A DNA stretch of 64,000 bases from Halopseudomonas maritima. GTDB taxonomy: Bacteria > Pseudomonadota > Gammaproteobacteria > Pseudomonadales > Pseudomonadaceae. Positions within the stretch are counted from its first letter, which is position 1. Each line of letters begins with the position of its first letter. Below the pieces are notes generated by a model. It saw only the letters and a program-made list of their open reading frames with translations. It had not been told where the DNA came from and made no database searches. Location: assembly GCF_021545785.1 (NCBI RefSeq), contig NZ_CP079801.1, positions 1,860,001 through 1,924,000 on the forward strand, read 5' to 3'. The position numbers were made by a program, and so were the translations under genes. Shown here in pieces: positions 8,223 to 16,651 of the stretch.

Positions 8223-9907
8223 ACCTCCAACGTAATATCCTCATCGGTGCTCTACTGGTGATCACCTACCTGATGGTGGTGCAGTGGAATAAGGATTTTG
8301 TTCAGCAGGATCTTGCTCCGGCAGCCCAGACCCAGGTGGCGCCGCTCGACAGCAGTGATCTGCCAGGCGATGACAACGCCGCCGCTCATGACGGTGATGT
8401 ACCGGCTGCCATCAATGGCGAGGGCGAAGCCCTGGCGCCGGCCCAGGTAACCACCCCGGAGGCAAAGGGTGGACTGGTCAAGGTTGAAACCGACACCCTG
8501 CAGGTGACCATCAACCCGGTGGGTGGTGACATTGTTTCGCTGGCCCTGCCGCAGTATCCGACCCGCAAGGATCGTCCGGATCTGCCGTTCCAGCTGCTGG
8601 AGCAATCGGGCAACCGCACCTATATCGCGCAAAGCGGCCTGACCGGCCAGCAAGGCCCGGACAAGTCCAGCGGCCGCGCCCGCTACAGTGTCGAGCAAAG
8701 CAGCTACCAGCTGGCCGACGGTCAGGAGCAACTGGTGGTTGACCTGACGACCAGCAACGACGGCGTCAACGTCACCAAGCGCTTCACCTTTACCCGTGGC
8801 AGCTACCTGGTCAGCGTCAGCTACCTGATCGACAACCAGAGCAGCCAGCCCTGGAGCGGCAGCCTGTTTGGTCAGATCAAGCGTGACGGCAGCGGCGACC
8901 CGTCCAGCTCCACCGCCACCGGCATGGCGACCTTCCTGGGTACCGCCTACTGGAGCGACGATGCGTCCTACACCAAGCTGAAGATGTCCGAGCTGGATGA
9001 CACCCGTCTGGCTGAAAACGTCTCCGGCGGCTGGATTGCCTGGCTGCAGCACTACTTTGTCAGTGCCTGGATTCCGAGCCCCGAGGTCACGCATCACTAC
9101 CGCACGCTGAAAGACCGTACCGGCAACTACATCGTTGGTTTCACCAGCCCGGCAGTCACCGTGGCGGCTGGCGAACAGCAGCAGATCAGCGCCGACTTCT
9201 ACGCCGGCCCGAAGATTCAGGATGACCTCAAGGCCATCTCCCAGGGTCTGGAGCTGACGGTCGACTACGGCTTCCTGTGGTGGATTGCCCAGCCGCTGTT
9301 CTGGGTGCTGAGCCTGATCCACGGCTTTGTCGGCAACTGGGGCTGGAGCATCATTCTGCTGACCTGCCTGATCAAGCTGATTTTCTTCCCGCTGTCGGCG
9401 ACCAGCTACCGCTCCATGGCCAACATGCGCCGTGTTGCTCCCAAGCTGCAGGCGCTGCGCGAGCAGTACGGCGATGACCGTCAGAAAATGTCCCAGGGCA
9501 TGATGGAGCTGTACAAGAAAGAGAAGATCAACCCGCTGGGTGGCTGTTTGCCGATTCTGGTGCAGATGCCGGTGTTCATCGCGCTGTACTGGGTACTGAT
9601 GGAAAGCGTCGAGATTCGTCAGGCCGAGTGGCTGGGCTGGATAACCGACCTGTCGCTGAAGGATCCGTACTTCATCCTGCCGATCATCATGGGCGCGACC
9701 ATGTTCCTGCAGCAGCAGCTGAACCCAACGCCGCCGGACCCGATGCAGGCCAAGGTCATGAAGATGCTGCCGATCATCTTCACCTTCTTCTTCCTCTGGT
9801 TCCCGGCCGGTCTGGTGCTGTACTGGGTAGTCAACAACTGCCTGTCCATTGCACAACAGTGGTACATTACCCGGCAGATCGAAAAGGGCGCAGCCAGCAA
9901 GAGCTAA
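8219..9907 (+). CDS. yidC: Membrane protein insertase YidC
   Basis: This 562-residue inner-membrane insertase works alone and with SecYEG. It has an N-terminal membrane segment (about residues 5-22), a large periplasmic P1 domain (about 60-340), and then the conserved five-helix insertase core beginning with YGFLWWIAQPLFWVLSLIHG and including NPLGGCLPILVQMPVFIALYWVL and the final FPAGLVLYWVVNNCLSIAQQW. Length fits gammaproteobacterial YidC. It is coupled to yidD by a 4-bp overlap. Confidence 0.97.
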   Translation: MNLQRNILIGALLVITYLMVVQWNKDFVQQDLAPAAQTQVAPLDSSDLPGDDNAAAHDGDVPAAINGEGEALAPAQVTTPEAKGGLVKVETDTLQVTINPVGGDIVSLALPQYPTRKDRPDLPFQLLEQSGNRTYIAQSGLTGQQGPDKSSGRARYSVEQSSYQLADGQEQLVVDLTTSNDGVNVTKRFTFTRGSYLVSVSYLIDNQSSQPWSGSLFGQIKRDGSGDPSSSTATGMATFLGTAYWSDDASYTKLKMSELDDTRLAENVSGGWIAWLQHYFVSAWIPSPEVTHHYRTLKDRTGNYIVGFTSPAVTVAAGEQQQISADFYAGPKIQDDLKAISQGLELTVDYGFLWWIAQPLFWVLSLIHGFVGNWGWSIILLTCLIKLIFFPLSATSYRSMANMRRVAPKLQALREQYGDDRQKMSQGMMELYKKEKINPLGGCLPILVQMPVFIALYWVLMESVEIRQAEWLGWITDLSLKDPYFILPIIMGATMFLQQQLNPTPPDPMQAKVMKMLPIIFTFFFLWFPAGLVLYWVVNNCLSIAQQWYITRQIEKGAASKS

Positions 9908-9925
9908 GCTCTGAGGCCGCCAGTC

Positions 9926-9949
9926 AAACGCCCCGTTCGCGGGGCGTTT
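9926..9949 (+). terminator. Rho-independent terminator after yidC
   Basis: A 10-bp GC-rich stem (9926-9935 with 9940-9949) closes a TTCG tetraloop and ends in a short T run (gcgtttt). It lies 19 bp after yidC and ahead of mnmE. Confidence 0.85.
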
Positions 9950-9978
9950 TGCTATCCACAGAAAACACCGGAGCCGCC

Positions 9979-11349
9979 ATGAGCACGCCCTATCACGCCG
10001 ACACCATTGCCGCCCTCGCAACGGCCCCCGGGCAGGGCGGGGTAGGCATCATTCGGGTCTCCGGCCCGGCGGCGCGCTCCATCGCCCAGCAGATCGCCCG
10101 GCGCGAACCGCAACCGCGCTACGCCCATTACGGCCCGTTTTTCTCTGGCGAGCAGACCCTGGATGAAGGCATCACCCTGTTCTTTCCGGGGCCGCATTCC
10201 TTTACCGGCGAAGACGTGCTGGAGCTGCAGGGCCACGGCGGCCCGGTGGTGATGGACCTGCTGCTCAAGGCCTGCCTCGCCGCCGGCGCACGGCAGGCGC
10301 GCCCGGGTGAGTTCAGTGAGCGTGCCTTTCTCAACGACAAGCTGGACCTGGCCCAGGCCGAGGCGATTGCCGATCTGATCGAGGCCAGCTCCGAGCAGGC
10401 CGCGCGCAACGCCCTGAACTCCCTGCAAGGGGTGTTTTCACAGCGCGTGCGCGCCCTGACCGAGTCGCTGATTGCCCTGCGCATCTATGTTGAGGCGGCG
10501 ATCGACTTCCCGGAGGAAGAGATCGACTTTCTCGCCGACGGCCACGTGCTGTCCCAGCTGCAGGCAGTGCAGGGCGAACTGACCCAGGTACAGCGCCAGG
10601 CCGGGCAGGGGGCGCTGCTGCGTGACGGCATGAACGTGGTAATTGCCGGGCGACCCAATGCGGGCAAGTCGAGTCTGCTCAACGCCCTGGCCGGGCGGGA
10701 AAGTGCCATTGTCACCGACATTGCCGGCACTACCCGGGATATCCTGCGCGAACATATCCACATCGATGGTATGCCGCTGCACATCATCGATACCGCGGGC
10801 CTGCGTGACACCGATGATCAGGTCGAGCAAATTGGTGTCCAGCGCGCCATGGCGGCTATCGGGGAGGCAGACCGCATTCTGCTGATGGTCGACGCCAGCC
10901 AACCCGAAGCCAAGAACCCCGAGCTGCTGTGGCCGGAGTTTCTTGAGCAACGCCCCGACCCGGCCAAGGTCACGCTGATCTATAACAAGGTCGACGTCAC
11001 CGGTGAACCGGTTGCACAGGACACCGCAGCCGATGGCTCCGTGGTATTGCACCTGTCAGCCAGGCAGGGTGAAGGTATCGACCTGCTGCGCGAACACCTG
11101 AAGGCCTGCATGGGCTTTGAGCAAACCGGCGAAAGCCTGTTCAGCGCCCGCCGCCGCCACCTCGAAGCACTGGAAGAAGCCGCAGATTATCTGCAGCACG
11201 GTTTTGATCAACTGACCCTGATGGGCGCCGGCGAGCTGCTGGCTGAAGACCTGCGCATGGCTCAACAGGCGCTCGGCAAAATCACCGGTGAGTTCTCCGC
11301 CGATGACCTGCTGGGACGGATCTTCTCCAGCTTCTGCATCGGTAAATAG
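9979..11349 (+). CDS. mnmE: tRNA uridine-5-carboxymethylaminomethyl modification GTPase MnmE
   Basis: MnmE (456 residues) works with MnmG to modify the wobble uridine of certain tRNAs. The N-terminal folate-binding domain starts DTIAALATAPGQGGVGIIRVSG. The G domain carries GRPNAGKSSLLN, GTTRD and DTAGLRDTDD. The protein ends with the catalytic CIGK motif. I start at the ATG at 9979, preceded by CCGGAG. The reading frame is open further upstream, but that part overlaps yidC and is not homologous. Its partner mnmG is displaced by about 5 kb here because of the inserted block that follows. Confidence 0.97.
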   Translation: MSTPYHADTIAALATAPGQGGVGIIRVSGPAARSIAQQIARREPQPRYAHYGPFFSGEQTLDEGITLFFPGPHSFTGEDVLELQGHGGPVVMDLLLKACLAAGARQARPGEFSERAFLNDKLDLAQAEAIADLIEASSEQAARNALNSLQGVFSQRVRALTESLIALRIYVEAAIDFPEEEIDFLADGHVLSQLQAVQGELTQVQRQAGQGALLRDGMNVVIAGRPNAGKSSLLNALAGRESAIVTDIAGTTRDILREHIHIDGMPLHIIDTAGLRDTDDQVEQIGVQRAMAAIGEADRILLMVDASQPEAKNPELLWPEFLEQRPDPAKVTLIYNKVDVTGEPVAQDTAADGSVVLHLSARQGEGIDLLREHLKACMGFEQTGESLFSARRRHLEALEEAADYLQHGFDQLTLMGAGELLAEDLRMAQQALGKITGEFSADDLLGRIFSSFCIGK

Positions 11350-12684
11350 TCAGGGCAGCGCCTGACGCATCCGCCAACTGCTGACAGCCGCCGCCATCAC
11401 CGCGAAGGCACTGGCAGTCAGCAGGGCGACATGGGTGCCGTCGTCCACAAACAGGTTGAACATCAAGGCGACCAGCGCCGCGCCACTGGTCTGGCCGATC
11501 AGCCTAGCGGTGCTGAGCATGCCACTGGCACCGCCGCTGCGATGAATCGGCGCGGCGGTGATGATGGTGTGGTTGTTGGGTGACTGAAATAACCCAAAGC
11601 CGGCGCCGCAGAGCATCATCCAGGCCAGTATCAAGGCAAATCCGGGGCTATCGGGCAGGCTGGCCAGCCCCCACAGCCCACCGGCAAACAGCAACATACC
11701 AATGCCCCCCAGCAACCCCGCGTGAAAACGCTCCAGCAGACGTCCGGCCAGCGGCGCGGTCAGCATGGTGGCCAGCGGCCAGGGCGTCATCAGCAGACCG
11801 GTCTGAATGGCGTTGAGGCCCAGTGCATGCTGGAAATAGAACGGGATGGAGACCATCGCCAGCATCTGCGCGGTAAAGGCGCTTATTGAGCTGCAGATAG
11901 ACAGGGCAAAGATGGGAATACGCAGCAAATCCACCGGCAGCAACGGCATGCTGCGGCTCAGCTGACGACGCACAAACAACCAGCCCAGCGGCAGCCCGAT
12001 CAGCACCGGCAACAGCAGCCACCAGCCGCCATGCCCCTGGGCAAAGCCGGTTACCGCCAGGAAGAAGCAGCCCAGCGTAAGGACGTTCAGAGCGGCACTG
12101 GGTAGATCAAAACGTTGGCTTGGCGCACCCTCGTTGGCAGGCAAAAAGCGCCAACCCATCAGCAGGGCCAGCACACCAACCGGGGCACTGACGGCAAACA
12201 GCCAAGGCCAACTGGCGAGTGACAAGATAGCCGCTGCAACACTGGGCCCGGCCGCAGCCGCCACCGACACAATCAGGGTATTCAACGCCACCCCGCGTCC
12301 GAGCCGTGCACTGGGGTAGATAAGTCGGGTCAGGGCACCGTTGACGCTCATCACCGCGGCTGCACCCAGGCCCTGCAGCATGCGCGCCAGAGTCAGCTGC
12401 AACAAGGAATCACTCAGCGCACAAAGCACCGACATGCTGGCAAAGACCGCCAGACCAATCAGATAAATACGTCGGTAGCTCCACAGATCGCCGAGCGAAG
12501 CCAGTGGCAGCAGGCTGACGGCAATGACCAACTGGTAGGCATTGACCACCCAAATGGAGCTGGCCGCACTGGCACCCAGATCAGCGCCGATGGTGGGTAG
12601 CGCGACGTTGGCAATCATGCCGTCGAGTACCGCCATGGTCACCCCCAGTGCAATCGCGATGATTGCACCGAGGCGCTGCGGCAT
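11350..12684 (-). CDS. MFS transporter, DHA2/EmrB-QacA-like
   Basis: A multi-pass membrane protein (444 residues from the ATG at 12684) with the DHA2-type N-terminus GVTMAVLDGMIANVALPTIGADLG, followed by SSIWVVNAYQLVIAVSLLPLASLGD and RRIYLIGL. Members export drugs or small organic compounds using the proton gradient; the substrate cannot be read from sequence. It is slightly shorter than typical 14-helix members. It begins 85 bp after the deaminase gene on the same strand and its stop abuts the mnmE stop, so it converges with mnmE. A GTG at 12714 would add 10 residues; neither start has a clear ribosome-binding site. Confidence 0.85.
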   Translation of the reverse strand: MPQRLGAIIAIALGVTMAVLDGMIANVALPTIGADLGASAASSIWVVNAYQLVIAVSLLPLASLGDLWSYRRIYLIGLAVFASMSVLCALSDSLLQLTLARMLQGLGAAAVMSVNGALTRLIYPSARLGRGVALNTLIVSVAAAAGPSVAAAILSLASWPWLFAVSAPVGVLALLMGWRFLPANEGAPSQRFDLPSAALNVLTLGCFFLAVTGFAQGHGGWWLLLPVLIGLPLGWLFVRRQLSRSMPLLPVDLLRIPIFALSICSSISAFTAQMLAMVSIPFYFQHALGLNAIQTGLLMTPWPLATMLTAPLAGRLLERFHAGLLGGIGMLLFAGGLWGLASLPDSPGFALILAWMMLCGAGFGLFQSPNNHTIITAAPIHRSGGASGMLSTARLIGQTSGAALVALMFNLFVDDGTHVALLTASAFAVMAAAVSSWRMRQALP

Positions 12685-12769
12685 GGGTAAACCGTCTTGG
12701 CAGGAAGGGGACACCGCTGGCCTCTGTGTGGCAGAACCGGCCGGTCACCTTAGCACAGCCGACGACCAA

Positions 12770-14026
12770 TCAGCTCCAGCCAGCGACCTCATGCACCGGC
12801 GTATCCCGTCGCACCAGGCAGCGGCCATCGCGGACCGAGGCCAACACCGGCGACTGGTTCAACAGCACTTGGTAAGCAGTGCTACCGTTCAGCACCATGC
12901 AGCGCGCCGGGTTGCCGACGGCAATCTCGTAGGCCTTGAGATTAAGCGCAGCCGCGCCGTTGTCGGTCACGATTTCCAGCGCGGTCTCAATGCGTTCCAT
13001 CCCCAGCATATGGCAGGCGTGCAGGCCAACATCCAGGGTACGCAGCAGGTTGCCGTTGCCCATCGGGTACCAGGGGTCGCGGATCGAGTCCTGGCCAAAA
13101 CAGACCTTGAGGCCGGCATCCAGCAGCTCCGGCACCCGGGTTACGCCACGACGCTTGGGGTAGCCGTCAAAGCGGCCCTGCAGGTGCAGGTTCTCGGTTG
13201 GCAGCGCAACAAAGTTAAGGCCCGACTTGCACAGCAGACGGAACAGACGGCTGCAATAGGCATCCTCGTAGGAGTGCATGGCACAGGTGTGGCTGGCGGT
13301 CACCCGGCTGCCGTAGTCACGGCTCAAGGCTTCAGCGGCCAGCACCTCCAGAAAACGCGACTGCGGATCGTCGATCTCATCGCAATGCACATCCACCAGA
13401 CAGTCGTGGCGCTCAGCCAGGTCCATCAACCATTTGACCGACTCCACGCCGTAGTCACGGGTGAACTCAAAGTGGGGGATGCCGCCGATCACATCGGCGC
13501 CAATAGCAACCGCCTCGGTCATCAGCTCCTTGCCGCCGGGGAAGGACAGAATGCCCTCCTGCGGAAAGGCGACAATCTGCAGATCGACAAACTCACGCAC
13601 CCGTTCGCGCACCTCAACCATCGCACGCAGGGCGGTCAGCTGCGGGTCGGTCACGTCCACGTGGGTGCGCACGTACTGGATACCGTGCGCGGCAAACAGT
13701 TTGAGCGTTTGCTCGGCACGGCTCACCACATCATCGCGGCTCAACATGGCCTTGCGCTCGCCCCAGCATTCGATGCCCTCAAACAGGGTGCCGCTCTGAT
13801 TCCAGCGCGGCTCACCGGCGGTCAGTGCGGCGTCCAGGTGAATGTGCGGCTCGACGAAGGGTGGCAGCAGCAGATTGCCGCCGGCATCCAGCTCATCCGC
13901 CGCCGCGTTTTGGCTGGCGGGTTGGGCCTCGATGGCAGTGAAGCGTCCGGCCGCCATAGCGACGCGATACAGACCGGGGCAACCGGCCAGGCGGGCATTG
14001 ACGATGGCAGTGAGGGGCAGGGTCAT
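12770..14026 (-). CDS. codA: CodA-family cytosine deaminase, Asp314Ser variant (possible 5-methylcytosine deaminase)
   Basis: A 418-residue amidohydrolase that aligns with E. coli cytosine deaminase with identical numbering. Metal ligands H61 and H63 (EPHIHLD), H214, catalytic E217 (HCDEIDD), H246 (ASHTCAMHS) and D313 are all present, as is Q156 (AFPQEG). The residue after D313 is Ser314 (FGQDSIRDPWY) instead of the Asp314 of E. coli CodA. That position was used to find bacterial 5-methylcytosine deaminases. The enzyme should remove the exocyclic amine of cytosine or of a 5-substituted cytosine in the cytoplasm. It overlaps the PucR gene by 4 bp and belongs to a codB-pucR-codA operon. Confidence 0.9.
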   Translation of the reverse strand: MTLPLTAIVNARLAGCPGLYRVAMAAGRFTAIEAQPASQNAAADELDAGGNLLLPPFVEPHIHLDAALTAGEPRWNQSGTLFEGIECWGERKAMLSRDDVVSRAEQTLKLFAAHGIQYVRTHVDVTDPQLTALRAMVEVRERVREFVDLQIVAFPQEGILSFPGGKELMTEAVAIGADVIGGIPHFEFTRDYGVESVKWLMDLAERHDCLVDVHCDEIDDPQSRFLEVLAAEALSRDYGSRVTASHTCAMHSYEDAYCSRLFRLLCKSGLNFVALPTENLHLQGRFDGYPKRRGVTRVPELLDAGLKVCFGQDSIRDPWYPMGNGNLLRTLDVGLHACHMLGMERIETALEIVTDNGAAALNLKAYEIAVGNPARCMVLNGSTAYQVLLNQSPVLASVRDGRCLVRRDTPVHEVAGWS

Positions 14027-14766
14027 GGGTGTTCTCCAGAATCAGGGCGTTGGCACAACAGGTGCGCCAGAATCAGGTTATTCAGATCGGCTGGTCTGCG
14101 CGGGTCCAGACCGGTAGCGCGAAACAGCTTGTTCAGCCGATAACGCACGGAATTACGGTGGCTACCGAGGCTCGCGGCAGCCGCACTGAGGTTGCCGCCG
14201 TGCTGTAGCCAGGCGGCGAGGGTGGGGCCAAGCTCGTGCAGCAATGCTTGATGCTCGGCAAACCAGGGCGCCATAAACGCCTCGCGCTCTGGCAGATCCC
14301 CGAGGCGCAGTTGCAGACGCTCGAGCAAGCTACTGACCTGCTGTTCAGCCGCACGCGCGGCCAGTTGTTCGCGGCTGATGATGGCGCGGCTGATCACTTC
14401 GGTCACCGTCACCATGGGCAGCGAGTAGGGCTGCTCCAGCAAGGGCAACTGCAATGCATCGGCGCGTTTCAGCAGCGCAGCCGGTAACTGACCTATATAG
14501 GCATCACCGGTCAGGATCACCAGACCGGCCACCCCGGTTGCGGCGCCCTCGTGCACCAGCTCAAACAGGTTATCCAGGCTGTGGTGTCGACCGATGCCGG
14601 TGATGAACACCAGCTCGCCGCCCTTGATCCAGGGCGTGAACGAGCGGTTTTCCGCCACATAGGGCCAGCGTACCTGACGCCCGGCGCCGGCGAGACCGGC
14701 GCGCAGACGAATGGCCCCCAGACCCGGCAGGTCCGGAATATCGGCCGTACACAGCAGCTCACTCAT
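14023..14766 (-). CDS. PucR-family transcriptional regulator (short form)
   Basis: This 247-residue regulator has an N-terminal PucR-type ligand domain (residues ~5-125: WIKGGELVFITGIGRH...GVAGLVILTG) and a C-terminal helix-turn-helix (LSAAAASLGSHRNSVRYRLNKLFRATGLD). PucR proteins control purine and related nitrogen-compound catabolism. The usual middle GGDEF-like region of larger family members appears to be missing; only about 60 residues separate the two domains. It overlaps codB (14763-14766) and codA (14023-14026) by 4 bp each, so the three are translationally coupled and it likely senses the permease/deaminase substrate or product. Confidence 0.88.
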   Translation of the reverse strand: MSELLCTADIPDLPGLGAIRLRAGLAGAGRQVRWPYVAENRSFTPWIKGGELVFITGIGRHHSLDNLFELVHEGAATGVAGLVILTGDAYIGQLPAALLKRADALQLPLLEQPYSLPMVTVTEVISRAIISREQLAARAAEQQVSSLLERLQLRLGDLPEREAFMAPWFAEHQALLHELGPTLAAWLQHGGNLSAAAASLGSHRNSVRYRLNKLFRATGLDPRRPADLNNLILAHLLCQRPDSGEHP

Positions 14767-16046
14767 GCGCGGTTGGACAGCGCAACACGGCGTTCACGTA
14801 CCGGGTTGATCAGCAGCGCCAATACCGCATACGCCAGCGCAGCGGTCAGCACACCCACCAGCGGGGCCACCCAGTTTGAGGTGTAGGCAACCAGCGAGCC
14901 GATGGCATAGGCACTCAGCCCCACCCAGTTGAAGGCCGGCAGGGCGGTGGTCGCCAGATCACCGTAGCGCCCGCGCCAGGTCACCAGATAGTTGGCCATG
15001 ATTACGCCCCCCACCGGCGGGATAAAGGTGCCCAGCAGAATCAGGAAGGGGATCAGCCACTCGTACATGCCCAGTACCGCCAGCAGGGTGCCAATGGCAG
15101 CACCGACCAGGGTCACGGTGCGGCGACGCTCGGTGCGCAGCAGGTTGCAGCCGGCCACGGCAAAGTTGTAGACGGTGTTGTCCTGGGTGGTCCACAGGTT
15201 GAGGAACAGCATCAACACGCCCAGGGTAGCCAGACCCTGCGCCACCATGATGTCGACGATATCGGCCTGCTGGTACACCAGCGCACCAAAGGCGCCGACC
15301 AGGGTCATCAAACCATTACCGACGAAGAAGGCAGCCAAGGTTGCGATAACCGCAGCCTTGCCGGACCTGGCAAAGCGCGTCCAGTTAGTGGCCTGGGTGC
15401 CACCGCTGACAAAGGTGCCGAACACCAGAGTAATGGCCGCCGCCACGCTCATCTCGGCGCTCGGATCGATCGCAGCCAGCCCGGCCAGCCCTCCGGCATC
15501 GGAGCCGGCAATGCCCAGGCTGACGGCAATAAGGATGATCATCGCCGGTACTGCTACCCGGGACAGCAAGTCGAGCCCGCGATAGCCGATAAAGGCACTG
15601 ATGCAAAAGCCGAAACCAAATAGCACCATCAACGGCAGGGCCAGACTGTCCGGCAGGCCGGTCATTTTCACCAGCAGCAACGCCATGGTAGCGGTGCCCC
15701 AGGCGTACCAGCCAATCTGGGTAAAGCCGAGAATAAAGTCGGACAGCTTGCTGCCCACATCGCCAAAGGCATAGCGGCTCATCAGCGCGGTATTCAGGCC
15801 CGAGCGGGCAGCGATAAAGCCCAGCCCCGCAGCGTAGGCACCCAGCAGCAGGTTACCAATCAGCAAAATCCACAGCAGGGTGGAAAACTCGAAGGCAGCT
15901 CCCACGCTACCACCGGCCCACATGGTGGCACTGAAAAAGGTAAAACCCAGCAGGACGAAACTCATTGACCACATGCTCTTGCGCGCATGGGGCGGCACCG
16001 GGCGCAGGGGGTAATCCTGATCGGCGCTGTCTTGTATTTCACTCAT
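14763..16046 (-). CDS. codB: CodB-like cytosine/nucleobase permease (NCS1 family)
   Basis: A 427-residue protein with about 12 hydrophobic segments. The N-terminal RPVPPHARKSMWSMSFVLLGFTFFSATMWAGG, the GFTQIGWYAWGT motif and FGTFVSGGTQATNWTRFA are typical of CodB-type NCS1 transporters, which import cytosine with cations. I start at the ATG at 16046, preceded by a GGAGA ribosome-binding site; an upstream in-frame start adds 11 residues. It is the first gene of the codB-pucR-codA operon and its promoter must lie in the 16047-16300 region. Confidence 0.88.
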   Translation of the reverse strand: MSEIQDSADQDYPLRPVPPHARKSMWSMSFVLLGFTFFSATMWAGGSVGAAFEFSTLLWILLIGNLLLGAYAAGLGFIAARSGLNTALMSRYAFGDVGSKLSDFILGFTQIGWYAWGTATMALLLVKMTGLPDSLALPLMVLFGFGFCISAFIGYRGLDLLSRVAVPAMIILIAVSLGIAGSDAGGLAGLAAIDPSAEMSVAAAITLVFGTFVSGGTQATNWTRFARSGKAAVIATLAAFFVGNGLMTLVGAFGALVYQQADIVDIMVAQGLATLGVLMLFLNLWTTQDNTVYNFAVAGCNLLRTERRRTVTLVGAAIGTLLAVLGMYEWLIPFLILLGTFIPPVGGVIMANYLVTWRGRYGDLATTALPAFNWVGLSAYAIGSLVAYTSNWVAPLVGVLTAALAYAVLALLINPVRERRVALSNRA

Positions 16047-16266
16047 GGCATTGTCTCCGGTTGGCAGCGGTGCATCCACGACGGTGGATACCTGTCCCGG
16101 CTAGAGCAACCAGCGTGCCAGCAGGCCTGATAGCGCCCGTTGGGGCCTTTGGAGCGGAGCGTCGACTGTGCAAATTGCACAAACACACCAAAGTACTGCC
16201 CCATTGCAGGGCATATGCCAGCGAGAAAACGGGCTGCTACTGCTTCCGCAAGCACTTGCTGAACCC

Positions 16267-16560
16267 TGTGGAAAACTGCCCCCCAACCCGGTCGATAACC
16301 CGGAGGACAAGCCTGGGCATAACCCGCCTGTGGATAAACAGGCCTTTCATCCACAGGATGCACTACCTGCTACACACCCCTAACTGACCGTTTTTTCACA
16401 ACCTTTCTTTTTTTGCAACACCATGAAAATAAAGGGGTTTACAGGGTTTTCCACAGAATAGGGCGGCCCTATTAACATTAACTTATTCAGTCTTTTTATA
16501 TATTTTCATCTTTATTCTTTTTAACTCTTTGCCGGGAGAGAAAAGCCGGTTGTACAAAAA
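16267..16560. other. Second DnaA-box cluster with AT-rich tract upstream of mnmG (origin-like)
   Basis: The 16047-16651 gap contains no plausible gene. It has one perfect DnaA box TGTGGATAA at 16329-16337 and one-mismatch boxes at 16267-16275 (TGTGGAAAA), 16347-16355 (TCATCCACA) and 16447-16455 (TTTTCCACA). CCTGTGGAT (16327-16335) and ATCCACAGG (16349-16357) form an inverted repeat. AATAGGG-CGG-CCCTATT is a further palindrome at 16457-16473. A strongly AT-rich tract follows (about 16480-16530). In Pseudomonas a second origin-like region has been described near this gene; whether it replicates here is unknown. Confidence 0.65.
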
Positions 16561-16596
16561 ATGGTCAGCACGGCTGCAATTTTCTCCCCTTGGCCC

Positions 16597-16602
16597 TATA
16601 AT
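16597..16602 (+). promoter_or_regulatory. Probable -10 element of the mnmG promoter
   Basis: A perfect TATAAT hexamer 50 bp before the mnmG start. The -35 at 17-bp spacing is poor (CTGCAA), so an activator or an extended contact may be needed. Confidence 0.5.
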
Positions 16603-16651
16603 CAGCCCCTTTTTTCTGCGCCGGGGGTACACCCGGCAAACGAGGTGACAG

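Noticed and set aside
9628..9978. N-terminal extension of MnmE
   Set aside because: The frame is open upstream but overlaps yidC and its terminator; homology begins at the ATG at 9979, which has its own ribosome-binding site.
13655..13666. Possible fourth parS site inside codA (gtccacgtgggt)
   Set aside because: Only the central CCACGTGG matches; the outer bases that ParB needs are different on both sides.
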